Positions 52,614 to 61,792 of a stretch of 64,000 nucleotides of DNA are shown here, in pieces. The notes beneath the pieces were generated by a model. It had not been told where the DNA came from and ran no database searches. It saw only the letters and a list, made by a program, of their open reading frames with translations. The stretch covers positions 4,712,001 to 4,776,000 of the forward strand of contig NZ_CP053452.2 of the NCBI RefSeq assembly GCF_013128195.2. Reading direction: 5' to 3'. A program made the translations under genes and the position numbers. Numbering within the stretch: the stretch's first letter is position 1; the number at the start of each line of letters is the position of its first letter. Source of the DNA: Frigoriglobus tundricola (GTDB lineage Bacteria > Planctomycetota > Planctomycetia > Gemmatales > Gemmataceae).

Positions 52614-53393
52614 ATGTGCGGACTCCGAAAGTGGATCTGGGCCGTGTTCGCCGCGGCCGCGGCCGCGACTCCGGCCGTTGCCCAAACGAGCAGCAGCACG
52701 TTCAGCGGCTCCTCCGGATCGTCCGGGGCCACCAGCACGGGCGGCAGCAGCCTGAGTGGCAACAGCCTGGGCGGCAACAGCTCGGGCGGTGGCGGGAGCG
52801 GCCTCGGCGGCAGCCAACAAAACGGCACCGCGCTCCAGGGCATGCAACAGGCGCCATCGCTGTCGGCCCCCACGGGGACCGCGTCCACGTCCCTCTCTTC
52901 GACCAACTTTCTCTCCGGTTACTACGGGAACCCGTACTACCAGGGGCTGATCACCGCCACGAACAACGCGCCGCCCGGCGGCTTTGGTATGGCCCTTTAC
53001 GGTAACAGCAGCGGCACCAACGGGACCGGGAGCGTCAACCGCGGCACCTCCGGCAACAACAACCAGAACACCAACCAGATCAGCGGCATCCTGATCCCGA
53101 TCCAGGTCCAGATGACCTACTCGTCCCAGATGCGGTTCGCGGTGCCGCCGGTCCAGGCCACCCAGATGCAGGCCGACCTCCGCGGGGCGATCGACGGCTC
53201 GATCAGCAACCCGAAGAGCGTGCAGGTCATCACCGACGCGAACAACAACGTTGTTCTGCGGGGGAGCGTGAAGGACGACGACGAAGTGCGGCTCATCGAA
53301 GGGCTGGTCCGGATCACGCCCGGCGTCGGTGCGATCACGAACGAACTGACCGTGCCGCGGCCCGCGGTCGGGGTCGCCGCGGCGGGCAGGTGA
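52614..53393 (+). CDS. secreted Ser/Gly/Asn-rich protein with C-terminal BON-like domain
   Basis: 259 residues from the ATG at 52614. Signal peptide MCGLRKWIWAVFAAAAAATPAVA. A low-complexity region (SSSTFSGSSGSSGATSTGGS, NSLGGNSSGGGGSGLGGS) and an NQ-rich region (TSGNNNQNTNQISG) precede the folded end: ATQMQADLRGAIDGSISNPKSVQVITDANNNVVLRGSVKDDDEVRLIEGLVRITPGVGAITNEL. This last part is a BON-type domain, which binds phospholipids or aids secretin/OsmY-type proteins. Probably envelope-attached. Followed by a hairpin terminator, so monocistronic. Confidence 0.82.
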   Translation: MCGLRKWIWAVFAAAAAATPAVAQTSSSTFSGSSGSSGATSTGGSSLSGNSLGGNSSGGGGSGLGGSQQNGTALQGMQQAPSLSAPTGTASTSLSSTNFLSGYYGNPYYQGLITATNNAPPGGFGMALYGNSSGTNGTGSVNRGTSGNNNQNTNQISGILIPIQVQMTYSSQMRFAVPPVQATQMQADLRGAIDGSISNPKSVQVITDANNNVVLRGSVKDDDEVRLIEGLVRITPGVGAITNELTVPRPAVGVAAAGR

Positions 53394-53432
53394 CCGGTCC
53401 GGCGACGAACGGACCGCCGGGTCCGAGACCGA

Positions 53433-53463
53433 AGGAGCCCGCGAACGGTGTTCGCGGGCTCCT
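53433..53463 (+). terminator. 14-bp perfect hairpin terminator
   Basis: AGGAGCCCGCGAAC (53433-53446), GGT loop, GTTCGCGGGCTCCT (53450-53463), then CGCGTTT. It follows the BON-like gene by 39 bp. Confidence 0.82.
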
Positions 53464-53523
53464 CGCGTTTCCGCTTCGCGTACAATGACCAAACGGTACT
53501 CGACATCTAACGCAAGGACACGA

Positions 53524-53940
53524 ATGGGCGGCGTGAACCCGTACATCCAGAAGGGGCCGGCGGCGAGGGCCACGCGGCCGTTCAAGGTCACGTTCGTCGA
53601 TGAGGCGACCGGCAAGAGCACCGACGTCGCGGTGGACCCGGCCGCGCTGCACGGCCACCTCGGCCTCGACGGCAGTCTGCTCGATATCGCCGACAGTGCG
53701 GGTGTGGAGATCAACCACTCGTGCGGCGGCGTGTGTGCCTGCTCGACGTGCCACGTCCACGTTCGCCAGGGCGGCGCCAGTTGTCCGCCGGCGACCGAAA
53801 ACGAAGAGGACGAGCTCGACAAGGCCCCGGACGTGTCAATGGACTCGCGTCTGTCCTGTCAGTGTGTGCCCGACGGCAGTCAAAACCTGCTCGTCCTGAT
53901 TCCGAAGTGGAACCGGAATCAGGTTCAGGAAGGACATTAG
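53524..53940 (+). CDS. 2Fe-2S ferredoxin (ISC/adrenodoxin type)
   Basis: 138 residues from the ATG at 53524 (AAGGA upstream); an ATG at 53485 would add 13 residues. Core KVTFVDEATGKSTDVAVD, LLDIADSAGVEINHSCGGVCACSTCHVHV ... SMDSRLSCQCVPDGSQNLLVLIP shows the adrenodoxin-type ligands C-x5-C-x2-C with the fourth Cys in SRLSCQC. It should bind one 2Fe-2S cluster and serve as a low-potential electron donor, for example in Fe-S cluster assembly. No isc genes are near. The N-terminal 20 residues (GGVNPYIQKGPAAR) are an extra tail. Followed by a hairpin. Confidence 0.92.
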   Translation: MGGVNPYIQKGPAARATRPFKVTFVDEATGKSTDVAVDPAALHGHLGLDGSLLDIADSAGVEINHSCGGVCACSTCHVHVRQGGASCPPATENEEDELDKAPDVSMDSRLSCQCVPDGSQNLLVLIPKWNRNQVQEGH

Positions 53941-53997
53941 GGGACAGGGAACGGGAGATCGGGAACGGATGTTCCCTGCTCCCGTTCCCTGTCCCCC
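53941..53997. terminator. 17-bp perfect inverted repeat after the ferredoxin gene
   Basis: GGGGACAGGGAACGGGA (53941-53957) pairs with TCCCGTTCCCTGTCCCC (53981-53997). The arm starts directly at the stop codon of the ferredoxin gene, like the repeat at 2479. Related words GGGGACAG..GGACCGGGAACGG follow the gene that ends at 38267. Confidence 0.7.
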
Positions 53998-54103
53998 GTC
54001 TTCTCCTGGTTACTGGCTTCTGCCCCACAAACGGAGTATGATCCATATGCGTTAAATGTGTACGGGTCCGTCTTCTCCCTTTCTCGCCGTTCGAGGATAC
54101 GCC

Positions 54104-55279
54104 ATGCGACGTTGGATGGCCGCACCTCTCGTCTTCGCCGTGGCCGTCGGCGTGACGTCACTGGAAGCCCCGCGGGCCGGCGCCCAGCCAAAAGATGAGA
54201 ACGCCACAGCGACCGCGGAGACGATCCGCACCGCGGACGGGATCGAACTCCACGGTCTGTTTTTCGCGACCCAGAAGAACCCGACCACGGCGCCCGTGGT
54301 CGTGTACCTGTACGCGCCCGGCCCGGACCGCGATATGACCAAGGGGGACTGGGGCAGTTTGACCAAGCAGCTCAACAAAGAGGGCTACCACGTCTTCCAG
54401 TTCGACTGGCGCGGGCACGGCAAGAGCACGTCGATCAAGGACCCGCAGAAGTTCTGGGGGAACCCGTACCTCAACGGCGCCGGCAACAACTTCAACAGCT
54501 ACATCAAGGGCGGGGCGAAGGTGCCGCTCAAGAACACCCTCTACTTCAAAGACATCACCAAGCCGGTCAGCTTCATGCCGGCGTACCTGAACGACCTGGC
54601 CGCGGTGCGGTTCCACCTGGACAGCAAGAACGATAACAAGGAGCTGAACACCAGCTCGATCTACATCGTCGGGGCCGGGGACGCCGCCAGTCTCGGGATG
54701 GCGTGGCTCACGGCCGAGTGGAAGCGGCCGGCGACCTTCCCGAACGAGACGCAACGGGGCGGGGCGCCCACCTACGAGCAGGTCCCGCAGGCGCTCGTCG
54801 GCGGCATCGCCAACGAGGGCGGGGCCGACTTCGGCGGGGCCGTCTGGCTCACCGCCACCCACCCCCCGTCGTTCCCCGTGTCCACCCTGAAACGGTGGAT
54901 CTCCAACCCGGACTTCGCGCCGAAGATCCGCGAGAACAACCCGATGCTGTTCATGTACGCCGAAAAGGACACGAACGGGGCGCTCAGCGGGAAGCAGCAG
55001 AGCGAGATGTTCTTCAACCAGGTTCTGGTGGCCAATCCGCAGAAGAACGCCAGCCTCGACAAGCTCGAGCAGACGCGCCTGTTCGAGGTGAAGGGGGCCG
55101 AGCAGTTGCAGGGCGTCAAGCTGCTCGGGCAGAACACGACCCTGAAGACCGAAGACACCATCGTGAACTACTTCGCGTTCATTCAAAAAGCGCGGGCCAA
55201 GTTCCCGTCCAAGTCCCGGAAGTACGACGTCCCGTACTACATCGACACGAAGTACTTCGAACTCCGCGACGGCCGCTGA
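54104..55279 (+). CDS. secreted alpha/beta hydrolase-like protein lacking the nucleophile serine
   Basis: 391 residues from the ATG at 54104 (CGAGGATACGCC upstream). Signal peptide MRRWMAAPLVFAVAVGVTSLEAPRAGA. Fold elements: PVVVYLYAPGPDRDMTKGDW, YHVFQFDWRGHGKSTSI (the WRGHGxS oxyanion-side motif), SIYIVGAGDAASLGMAW and MLFMYAEKDTNGAL. In active enzymes the strand-5 elbow is GxSxG; here it is GAGDA, so the Ser is missing, and a clear catalytic His is not seen. It may be an inactive binding protein, or the nearby Asp may serve. Exported; substrate unknown. Confidence 0.78.
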   Translation: MRRWMAAPLVFAVAVGVTSLEAPRAGAQPKDENATATAETIRTADGIELHGLFFATQKNPTTAPVVVYLYAPGPDRDMTKGDWGSLTKQLNKEGYHVFQFDWRGHGKSTSIKDPQKFWGNPYLNGAGNNFNSYIKGGAKVPLKNTLYFKDITKPVSFMPAYLNDLAAVRFHLDSKNDNKELNTSSIYIVGAGDAASLGMAWLTAEWKRPATFPNETQRGGAPTYEQVPQALVGGIANEGGADFGGAVWLTATHPPSFPVSTLKRWISNPDFAPKIRENNPMLFMYAEKDTNGALSGKQQSEMFFNQVLVANPQKNASLDKLEQTRLFEVKGAEQLQGVKLLGQNTTLKTEDTIVNYFAFIQKARAKFPSKSRKYDVPYYIDTKYFELRDGR

Positions 55280-55301
55280 CGCGGCGGTCCGGTACGAGGT
55301 G

Positions 55302-55354
55302 GGAGACGGGAGCGGCCCCGCGCGATTCACGTCGCGCGGGCCGCTCCCGTCTCC
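55302..55354 (+). terminator. long hairpin terminator
   Basis: GGAGACGGGAGCGGCC (from 55302) pairs with GGCCGCTCCCGTCTCC (to 55354); the inner GCGCGA/TCGCGC extends the stem with one bulge. It begins 23 bp after the stop. Confidence 0.8.
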
Positions 55355-55518
55355 GGCCGGGTTGCGGCTCGTTTCCGGCAGGTGGCAGGGACGGGCATTG
55401 TGAAGTTTTGTTGAGGACCCGCTCGTTCGATGAGCCGGTTGTCCACCGGGCGAAATAATGTGTCTGCGGCCGGCTCATCACCCCGGGCGCCGCCGCTCCG
55501 GCCTCGTCTGAGGGACGC

Positions 55519-56958
55519 ATGAATTTCTGGACCGCCGTCGGCGAATTGAGTACCGGCCCGTTCGTCTTCCTGACCGTCGCACTTCTGATCGCGTTGGCGT
55601 TCGAATTCATCAACGGGTTCCACGACACCGCCAACGCGGTGACCACGGTCATCTACACGCGCACGCTCTCCGCCACGCCGGCGGTCGTCTACTCCGGCCT
55701 CATGAACTTCGCCGGCGCCCTCATCACCGTCCTGTTCTTCGGCGCCGCGGTCGCGTTCAGCATCGTCAACCTGCTGCCGGTCGATCTGCTCGTAGACGCC
55801 AACTCGGACGCCTCCCTTGTGATGGTGCTGGCGCTCTTGATCGCGGGCGTGATCTGGAACCTGGGCACGTGGTCCGTCGGGCTCCCGGTGTCGAGTTCGC
55901 ACACGCTCATCGGCTCGATCCTCGGCGTCGGGATCGCGAACGGCCTGTGGACGAGAACCGGGCTGGCCGGGGTGAACTGGGCGAAGGCCGGGGAGGTCGC
56001 GGCCGGGCTGCTGCTGTCGCCGGTACTCGGGTTCCTGGCCGCGGCCGGGCTGCTCCTGGCGATGCGCCGGGTGTTCAAAGAGCCGAAACTGTACGAACCG
56101 CCGGAGGACGGAGACCGGCCGCCGCGGTGGGTGCGGGTGGTGCTGCTCGGCACGTGCGGCGCGGTGAGTTTCGCGCACGGGTCGAACGACGGGCAGAAGG
56201 GGATGGGCCTGTTGCTGCTCGTCCTCATCGGGTTCATGCCGGTCCACTACGCGCTGAACGTGAACGACCCGGAGATGGGGGTGAAGGTGAGCACCGCGGC
56301 CGGCGCGGTCCGCGAGGCGTACGCCCGGTACGACACGCCGGTCCCGGCGGAGTTGGACACCGACCTGAAGTACATCGCGGAGCGGTTGCGGGACCAACCG
56401 GACCTGTCCGCCCTCGCCGGGACCGCCGACGCGGACGCGAGCGGCAACCGGGTGAACTCGCGGTGGGAGGTGCGGCAGGCGATCTTCCGAACGAACCGCG
56501 AACTGAAGCGCGTCGAAAAGGCCCCCGAAGCGCCGGAGGCGTTACGGAAGGAGCTGGCCGCGATCCGGGAGACACGGCTCGCCCCGGCGATCGAGTTCGT
56601 GCCGATCTGGGTGGTGGTGTGTACCGCGCTGGCGCTGGGGATCGGGACGTGCGTGGGGTACAAGCGGATCGTGGTCACGGTGGCAGAAAAGATCGGCAAG
56701 AGCCACCTGACCTACGCACAAGGGGCCGCGGCGGAGGCGGTGGCGGCGGCAACGATCCTCGCGGCCGACGTGGCCCACCTGCCCGTGAGTACGACGCACG
56801 TCCTCTCCAGCGGGGTGGCCGGAACAATGGCCGCGAGCGGGGCCGGCGTGCAGGGCGGCACGTGCCGGAAGATCTTCCTGGCGTGGGTTCTGACACTGCC
56901 CGCGTCCGCGGTGCTGGCCGGCGCCCTGTTCACTCTGGGCCGGCTCGTCACGGGCTGA
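55519..56958 (+). CDS. pitA: inorganic phosphate transporter, PiT family
   Basis: 479 residues. The two PiT signature halves are present: first FEFINGFHDTANAVTTVIYTRTL with PVSSSHTLIGSILGVGIANGL, second CGAVSFAHGSNDGQKGMGL and YAQGAAAEAVAA with LPVSTTHVLSSGVAGTMAA. About ten membrane helices can be counted. A large hydrophilic loop of roughly 110 residues (about 255-355, AAGAVREAYARYDTPVPAELD) divides the halves and is longer than in E. coli PitA. It moves metal-phosphate with protons across the inner membrane. No phoU/pho genes are near; a PhoU-like partner is therefore not evident. Confidence 0.93.
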   Translation: MNFWTAVGELSTGPFVFLTVALLIALAFEFINGFHDTANAVTTVIYTRTLSATPAVVYSGLMNFAGALITVLFFGAAVAFSIVNLLPVDLLVDANSDASLVMVLALLIAGVIWNLGTWSVGLPVSSSHTLIGSILGVGIANGLWTRTGLAGVNWAKAGEVAAGLLLSPVLGFLAAAGLLLAMRRVFKEPKLYEPPEDGDRPPRWVRVVLLGTCGAVSFAHGSNDGQKGMGLLLLVLIGFMPVHYALNVNDPEMGVKVSTAAGAVREAYARYDTPVPAELDTDLKYIAERLRDQPDLSALAGTADADASGNRVNSRWEVRQAIFRTNRELKRVEKAPEAPEALRKELAAIRETRLAPAIEFVPIWVVVCTALALGIGTCVGYKRIVVTVAEKIGKSHLTYAQGAAAEAVAAATILAADVAHLPVSTTHVLSSGVAGTMAASGAGVQGGTCRKIFLAWVLTLPASAVLAGALFTLGRLVTG

Positions 56959-57024
56959 TACGGAAATCGTGTCGGTTGGATCAGCCGAGCCACGACCGCC
57001 CAGAGGGGAATGGGGAGGCCGACG

Positions 57025-57163
57025 GAGAAGACCCACCCCCCGGCCCCCCTCCCTAAAGGGAGGGGGTGACGGCGCGCATGGCCTCCTCCAATTCCGCGGA
57101 GGCGACGGTGTTCCGGAGGTCTTGCTCCCCTCCCTTCAGGGAGGGGTTGGGGATGGGTTCTTC
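57025..57163. repeat. long inverted repeat, family A
   Basis: GAGAAGACCCACCCCCCGG and the CCTCCCTAAAGGGAGGG mini-palindrome at the left; CCCCTCCCTTCAGGGAGGGG and GGGGATGGGTTCTTC at the right. Arms run to about 57060 and from about 57125 to 57163, with mismatches. Same design as 26568-26702. Confidence 0.78.
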
Positions 57164-57284
57164 GTCTTCCTCCCCCTTCTCTTTCCACGGCCCACGAGAA
57201 GCTCCGCTGACAGCGGCCGGAGAGAGAACCGCGGGGGCCGGAGGCGGTTCTTCGCCTTTTTGCCTGTGGGTGCGGGTACGTCTT

Positions 57285-57356
57285 CTGTAGCCGGCCTTTG
57301 TGAGGCGGGTGCTCTGCGCCTCGTGGTCGCTCCGGCCTCACAGCGGCCGGCCACAG
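57285..57356. repeat. inverted repeat with GCCGGCC core
   Basis: CTGTAGCCGGCCTTTGTGAGGC (57285-57306) pairs imperfectly with GCCTCACAGCGGCCGGCCACAG (57335-57356). Two or three mismatches. It precedes the stop of the convergent WD40 gene by 47 bp. Confidence 0.65.
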
Positions 57357-57402
57357 TCAGCACCTCACGCGATTGGGTATGAGTGCCCGAGACCAGGAAC
57401 CG

Positions 57403-59481
57403 TCACTTCACCAGTTCCGACACCCACCACACCTCGACCGTCTTGCCGACCGCGAGAAGCACCACGTCGTCCGTCGGGCCGGCGGTCATCGCCCGGATCG
57501 CCGCCGGGCGCTTCACGCGGTGAAGCGCCTTCGCGGCGGACACGTCCCAGATCACCAGCCAGCCGGTCGTGTCCGTCACCACCAACCGCGATCCGGTCGC
57601 GTTGAACGACAGCCCGGTGATCGGCGTGGCCAGAACGGAAGTGAGGGTCGGTTTCCCCCCCATGGCGGACCAGATGCCGACGTGCCCTTGCTCGTCGCCG
57701 GTGGCGAAGTCGCCGGTCGCCGGACACGTCGCCCAGGCTTTCACCGTGGCCTTGTGATCGCGACTGGCGGCCTCCGGGCGCAGTGGACCCGACCAAAGCA
57801 AAATCGACCCGTCCGGCTGCCCGGCCATGAGTTTGCCGCCGGGCGCCCACGCGAAGAACGTCGCGGCCGGCTTCGCCGGGTCCTTCCCGAGCCCCATCGG
57901 CAGGGTCTCATCACCCTTGCCAGGAAGCACATATCCCCGGTCCCGGCCCTTCGGGCTCTGCACGAACGTTGTGGATATGAGCCGGAGTTGCAGCGTGTTG
58001 CCCCGAACCGCGGCAAAGCGGAGGCGGTCCGCGTCCGGCTCCGGCGCAACGGCGACGGGGAACCCGGGCAGCTTCGCCACGGCCAGCGCCGGACCGTTCC
58101 GCGGCGCCGCGACGACGCCGGTCGCACTGTGGGCAAAAACGAAGCGATTTTTGGTGTCGAACTGCACGCGGGTGACCGGCCCCTCCGCCTTCGGGCCGGG
58201 GAGGACCGCGTCGAACGTCGCCTGGTCGAGCGGCCACAGCCGCGTGGTGCCGTCGGCGTACCCGATGGCGAGGGTGTTGTGGTCGGGGGCCAGTTCGAGG
58301 GCGGTCACGTCGGCCGGTCCGTCTTCCAGGGCACTCGACCCGCTCTTCTTCGCCCGGTCGAGGTGCGTCGGTGGGCGCGCCGGCGATGGATCGGGTGGTG
58401 GCGGTTCCGGTGGCGGGGGCACGTTCGGTGCGGCCGGGACCGGGGCCGGCGGCGGATCGGCCTTCACCTCCTCCGTGCCCCGGTGCCGCCCGGCGAGGTA
58501 CGCGGCCGCGCCGAAGAGGAACAGGCCGGTGACCGCCGCGCACACGCCGGCCATGACCCCGAGCTGGGCCGGCACCGATCCGCGCGAAAGGAGAACGACC
58601 GCGGCGTTCCCGGCCAGCCCCAGGAGCGCGAACCCGACACCGGCCCGAAGGCCGAACTCCGATCCGAGATCGGCGGCGTGCGCGAGCACGATCGGCCCGC
58701 CCGCAAGCCCCAGGGCGAAAATCAGTGCCGCCCACAGCAGCCACCACTTGCGGCGGTGGTCGGCCGCGACCGGAACGGGCCGCTCGCCGGCCAGGAACGC
58801 GCGCGTGTCGCGCGCGAGCGGGCGGGTTTCGAACTGGAGCGTGACGGCGCGGCCGTCCGGAAGGGTGAGCGCCAGTTCCCCCGCCCCAAGTGTCCCGACC
58901 GCGCACCCGACGGGGGCGTACAGGAACGGCTTCATCGGCTCGTGTTCGAGGAATAGGCCGTGCGGCACCAGCACGGCGAAACACGGCCCTACGATCTGCC
59001 GGAGCGAGTCGGTCAGCACCCGTACCGGCACCCGAAACGGCGGGTCCGGCTCCGCGGCCGGGCCGGTCGGTTCGTCGTCGTCGAGCGACAGGATCTCGCC
59101 GGGGAACGGTGTCGGGGGGACCGAGGTCGCGTGGGCGGGTGAACCCGGTGGGGGACTCGCCCTCTCAGATAAAGGGGCCGCCGGCGCGGATTTGGAAAGC
59201 GGCGGGGCTGGCGGGGACGGGAGCGACGGGGATTTCGGTAACGGTTGCGGGATTGGGGACGGGAGCGGGGCGTCCCCGTGCGGTCTGCTCGACTGCTGGC
59301 GCTGGGCGTCGCGTACCGGGGCCGCTATTGCGATCGTGGGCAGGTACGCGGACGCTTCCAGTGCGGCCGTCAGATCGACCGGCGTCAGACATTTCGGGCA
59401 CTTCGCCGACCGTTTTTGCCCGGCCCCGTTCGGCAATTTGAGCCGCTTCCCGCACGCCCGGCACACGAGCCGCACCGCCAT
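57403..59481 (-). CDS. zinc-ribbon, multi-helix membrane and WD40 protein
   Basis: 692 residues. N-terminal zinc ribbon (LVCRACGKRLKLP...SAKCPKCLTPV), a Ser/Pro-rich linker, a beta domain (VRVLTDSLRQIVGPCFAVLVPHGLFLEHEPM), then four hydrophobic segments (WWLLWAALIFALGLAGGPIVL, AGVGFALLGLAGNAAVVLL, LGVMAGVCAAVTGLFLFGAAAYLA). The C-terminal 300 residues are WD40-like: LELAPDHNTLAIGYADGTTRLW, FFAWAPGGKLMAGQPDGSILLWSG, ATCPATGDFATGDEQGHVGIWS, LSFNATGSRLVVTDTTGWLVIWDV. Probably an inner-membrane scaffold with an exterior or cytosolic propeller. It is head-to-head with the kinase-WD40 gene (59726); a functional link between them is an inference. Confidence 0.85.
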   Translation of the reverse strand: MAVRLVCRACGKRLKLPNGAGQKRSAKCPKCLTPVDLTAALEASAYLPTIAIAAPVRDAQRQQSSRPHGDAPLPSPIPQPLPKSPSLPSPPAPPLSKSAPAAPLSERASPPPGSPAHATSVPPTPFPGEILSLDDDEPTGPAAEPDPPFRVPVRVLTDSLRQIVGPCFAVLVPHGLFLEHEPMKPFLYAPVGCAVGTLGAGELALTLPDGRAVTLQFETRPLARDTRAFLAGERPVPVAADHRRKWWLLWAALIFALGLAGGPIVLAHAADLGSEFGLRAGVGFALLGLAGNAAVVLLSRGSVPAQLGVMAGVCAAVTGLFLFGAAAYLAGRHRGTEEVKADPPPAPVPAAPNVPPPPEPPPPDPSPARPPTHLDRAKKSGSSALEDGPADVTALELAPDHNTLAIGYADGTTRLWPLDQATFDAVLPGPKAEGPVTRVQFDTKNRFVFAHSATGVVAAPRNGPALAVAKLPGFPVAVAPEPDADRLRFAAVRGNTLQLRLISTTFVQSPKGRDRGYVLPGKGDETLPMGLGKDPAKPAATFFAWAPGGKLMAGQPDGSILLWSGPLRPEAASRDHKATVKAWATCPATGDFATGDEQGHVGIWSAMGGKPTLTSVLATPITGLSFNATGSRLVVTDTTGWLVIWDVSAAKALHRVKRPAAIRAMTAGPTDDVVLLAVGKTVEVWWVSELVK

Positions 59482-59725
59482 GACCGGAGTCCTCCGAAAT
59501 CGTTCGGCCCGCTTCTTTTGATTCTAGGGCCGGTCGCCGGCACCCGGCGGGGTAATCCGCGTGGCCTTCGGGCACGGTGGTGCGGTCCGGCCCGGTGATG
59601 CGGTAGAATAGTGGCGCGTTGCAACCTCCGGCGGTCCGGAGGCCGGTTGAAGACAGCGAGCCGGTTTTCGATTCGGGACTCGTACCGTTGGAGCTTGGAA
59701 CTTGTCTCATCGCCCGGAACAGCGA

Positions 59726-61753
59726 ATGTCCACACGCCGCCTCTCTTGTCCCTGTGGGAACGTCTGGGACCACCCGCTCTCCGAGCCGGTGCCGGCCGAC
59801 GTGCGTTCCATTTGCCCGTCCTGCACGCTCGCCGGAGAGAACACCCGCGTTCCGCCCTCGGCGGGGCACGGCTTTTCGTCCGGTACGGTCGTCACCAATC
59901 CCGACGCGGCGGCCGATTCGGAGGTCCGGCGCCGGGAGAAGGCCAGCGGGTTCAGCCCCGGCCGCGTCATCGCCGGGTACGAGATCATTGAGGAACTGAA
60001 CCGCGGGGGCATGGGCGTCATTTACAAGGCCCGGCAGCCGGGCGTGAACCGCCTCGTCGCGCTCAAAATCATCACCCCCAGCAAGCTCGACCAGCCGGGC
60101 ACCCGCGGGCGCTTCAAACGCGAGGTCCGCGCGTCCGGGCGGGTGAACGACCCGTGCATCGTCACCATCTTTCAGACCGAACTGGACGGCCCGATCCCGT
60201 TCGTGGCGATGGAGTACGTCCACGGCATCGACCTGCTGCGGCTGGTCCGCCAGACCGGCCCGCTGCCCGTGACCGACGTCGTGTACTACGCCCGCCAGGT
60301 GGCCGAGGGGCTCCAGCACGCGTACGAGGTGAAGCTGGTCCACCGCGACATCAAGCCGTCGAACCTGATGATCAGCCCCTCGCCGCTGGCCCCGACCGAG
60401 GGGCGCACCGGCCGGCTGCCGAAGGTGAAGATCCTCGACATGGGGCTCGCGCGGATTCTGGACACGACCGAAATCGATCCAGAAACCGATGATCTGACGC
60501 AGGTCGGCCAGTTCATCGGCACGCCGGACTACGTGGCCCCGGAGCAGGCCGAAAACCCCCGCGCCGCCGACACGCGGTCGGACCTGTACTCGCTCGGCGG
60601 GGCCATGTACTTCTGCCTGACCGGTGAGGTGCCGTTCCCCGGCAAGACGCTGGTCGCGAAGCTCCGCAAGCAACTGACGGAACCGCCGCCGTCGGCCGCG
60701 GCGAAGCGCTCGGACGTCCCCGTCGCCGTGGACGCGCTGATCCGGAAGCTGATGGTGCTGGACCCGAAGGACCGCTACCAGACGCCGGCGGAACTGGTCG
60801 CCGCTCTGGACGTGATCCTCAAGGCGGCGCCGCCGAAGACCGGCGCCAAGGCCGCCGCGGTCTCGTCGGTCTTCGCCCGGGCGCACGACGGGGGCGTGTC
60901 GGCAATGGCCGTCGCCCCGGACGGCGCGTTTCTCCTGACCGGGGGCGGGGACAGCACGCTCAAGTTCTGGAACCCGGCCACCCTGAAAGAACAGCGCGTC
61001 CTGACCGGCGACCTCGGCGCGGTCGAATCGCTCGCGCTCGGGCCGACCGGCAAGTGGGTGGCGACGTGTACGATCCGGCTGAGCGCGTCGGACATGGGCG
61101 TGCAACTGTGGGATCTGAACACGGGCAACGAGGGCAAGCGGTTGCGCGGGCCGACGGACAACATTTCCGGCGTGGCCGTTTCGCCGGACGGTCAGGGGAT
61201 CGCGGCGGCGTCGGCCGACAAGATGGTGTGGCTCTGGCTGCGGGAGCCGGGTCAGCCGCTCAGCCCGGTGTGCATCAAGGGGCACTCGGCCGCTGTGACG
61301 GCGGTCGCGTTCGTGGCCGCCGATTCGCTCATCTCCGCGAGCCAGGACGGCACCGTGCGGCAGTGGGACCTGAAAACGGGCAAATCGAAAGGCGCGCTGC
61401 CGGCGGCCGTCGGCCCGATCGGGGCGATGGCGTTCGGCGCGAAGCGCGTCCTCGTGGCCGGGCGCGACGGCCTGGCGGTCCGGCACCCGGCGTCGGGGGC
61501 GTTCCAGAAGGTGCCCGGGCACGACGGCCCGGTCCTGTGCTGTGCCCTCTCCCCGGACGGCTTGCTCCTCGCCAGCGGCGGGAGCGACCGCACGGTGCGC
61601 GTCTACCGGGCCGAGGACGGGCTCCCGCTCGCGTCCTTCGAGGGCCACGACAAGCCGGTGCGGGCGGTCGCGTTCGCCGCGGCCGGCGACGCGCTGTACT
61701 CCGGCGACGAGGGCGGCACCCTCCGCCGCTGGCCCGTCCCGAAGGTGAAGTGA
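59726..61753 (+). CDS. Ser/Thr protein kinase with C-terminal WD40 repeats
   Basis: 675 residues from the ATG at 59726; a TTG at 59702 is possible. An N-terminal Cys cluster (LSCPCGNVW ... SICPSCTLAG) looks like a zinc ribbon. The Hanks-type kinase (about 90-365) has LNRGGMGVIYKA, catalytic Lys114 (VALKII), His-Arg-Asp at 206-208 (LVHRDIKPSNLM), the metal Asp238 in LDMGLAR (DMG in place of DFG), and GTPDYVAPEQ. Seven WD40-type blades follow (MAVAPDGAFLLTGGGDSTLKFW, GVAVSPDGQGIAAASADKMVWLW, AFVAADSLISASQDGTVRQWDL, CALSPDGLLLASGGSDRTVRVY). No membrane helix: a cytosolic signalling scaffold, expected to phosphorylate Ser/Thr on proteins bound by the propeller. Confidence 0.93.
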   Translation: MSTRRLSCPCGNVWDHPLSEPVPADVRSICPSCTLAGENTRVPPSAGHGFSSGTVVTNPDAAADSEVRRREKASGFSPGRVIAGYEIIEELNRGGMGVIYKARQPGVNRLVALKIITPSKLDQPGTRGRFKREVRASGRVNDPCIVTIFQTELDGPIPFVAMEYVHGIDLLRLVRQTGPLPVTDVVYYARQVAEGLQHAYEVKLVHRDIKPSNLMISPSPLAPTEGRTGRLPKVKILDMGLARILDTTEIDPETDDLTQVGQFIGTPDYVAPEQAENPRAADTRSDLYSLGGAMYFCLTGEVPFPGKTLVAKLRKQLTEPPPSAAAKRSDVPVAVDALIRKLMVLDPKDRYQTPAELVAALDVILKAAPPKTGAKAAAVSSVFARAHDGGVSAMAVAPDGAFLLTGGGDSTLKFWNPATLKEQRVLTGDLGAVESLALGPTGKWVATCTIRLSASDMGVQLWDLNTGNEGKRLRGPTDNISGVAVSPDGQGIAAASADKMVWLWLREPGQPLSPVCIKGHSAAVTAVAFVAADSLISASQDGTVRQWDLKTGKSKGALPAAVGPIGAMAFGAKRVLVAGRDGLAVRHPASGAFQKVPGHDGPVLCCALSPDGLLLASGGSDRTVRVYRAEDGLPLASFEGHDKPVRAVAFAAAGDALYSGDEGGTLRRWPVPKVK

Positions 61754-61792
61754 CCCGCGCGGTACAATTCCGGAACCCACGGGAGAAAAACC

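Larger units (their letters stand above)
56959..57402. other. intergenic region made of repeats, no gene
   Basis: Two inverted repeats (57025-57163 and 57285-57356) fill most of this stretch. No coding frame is supported. Confidence 0.55.
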
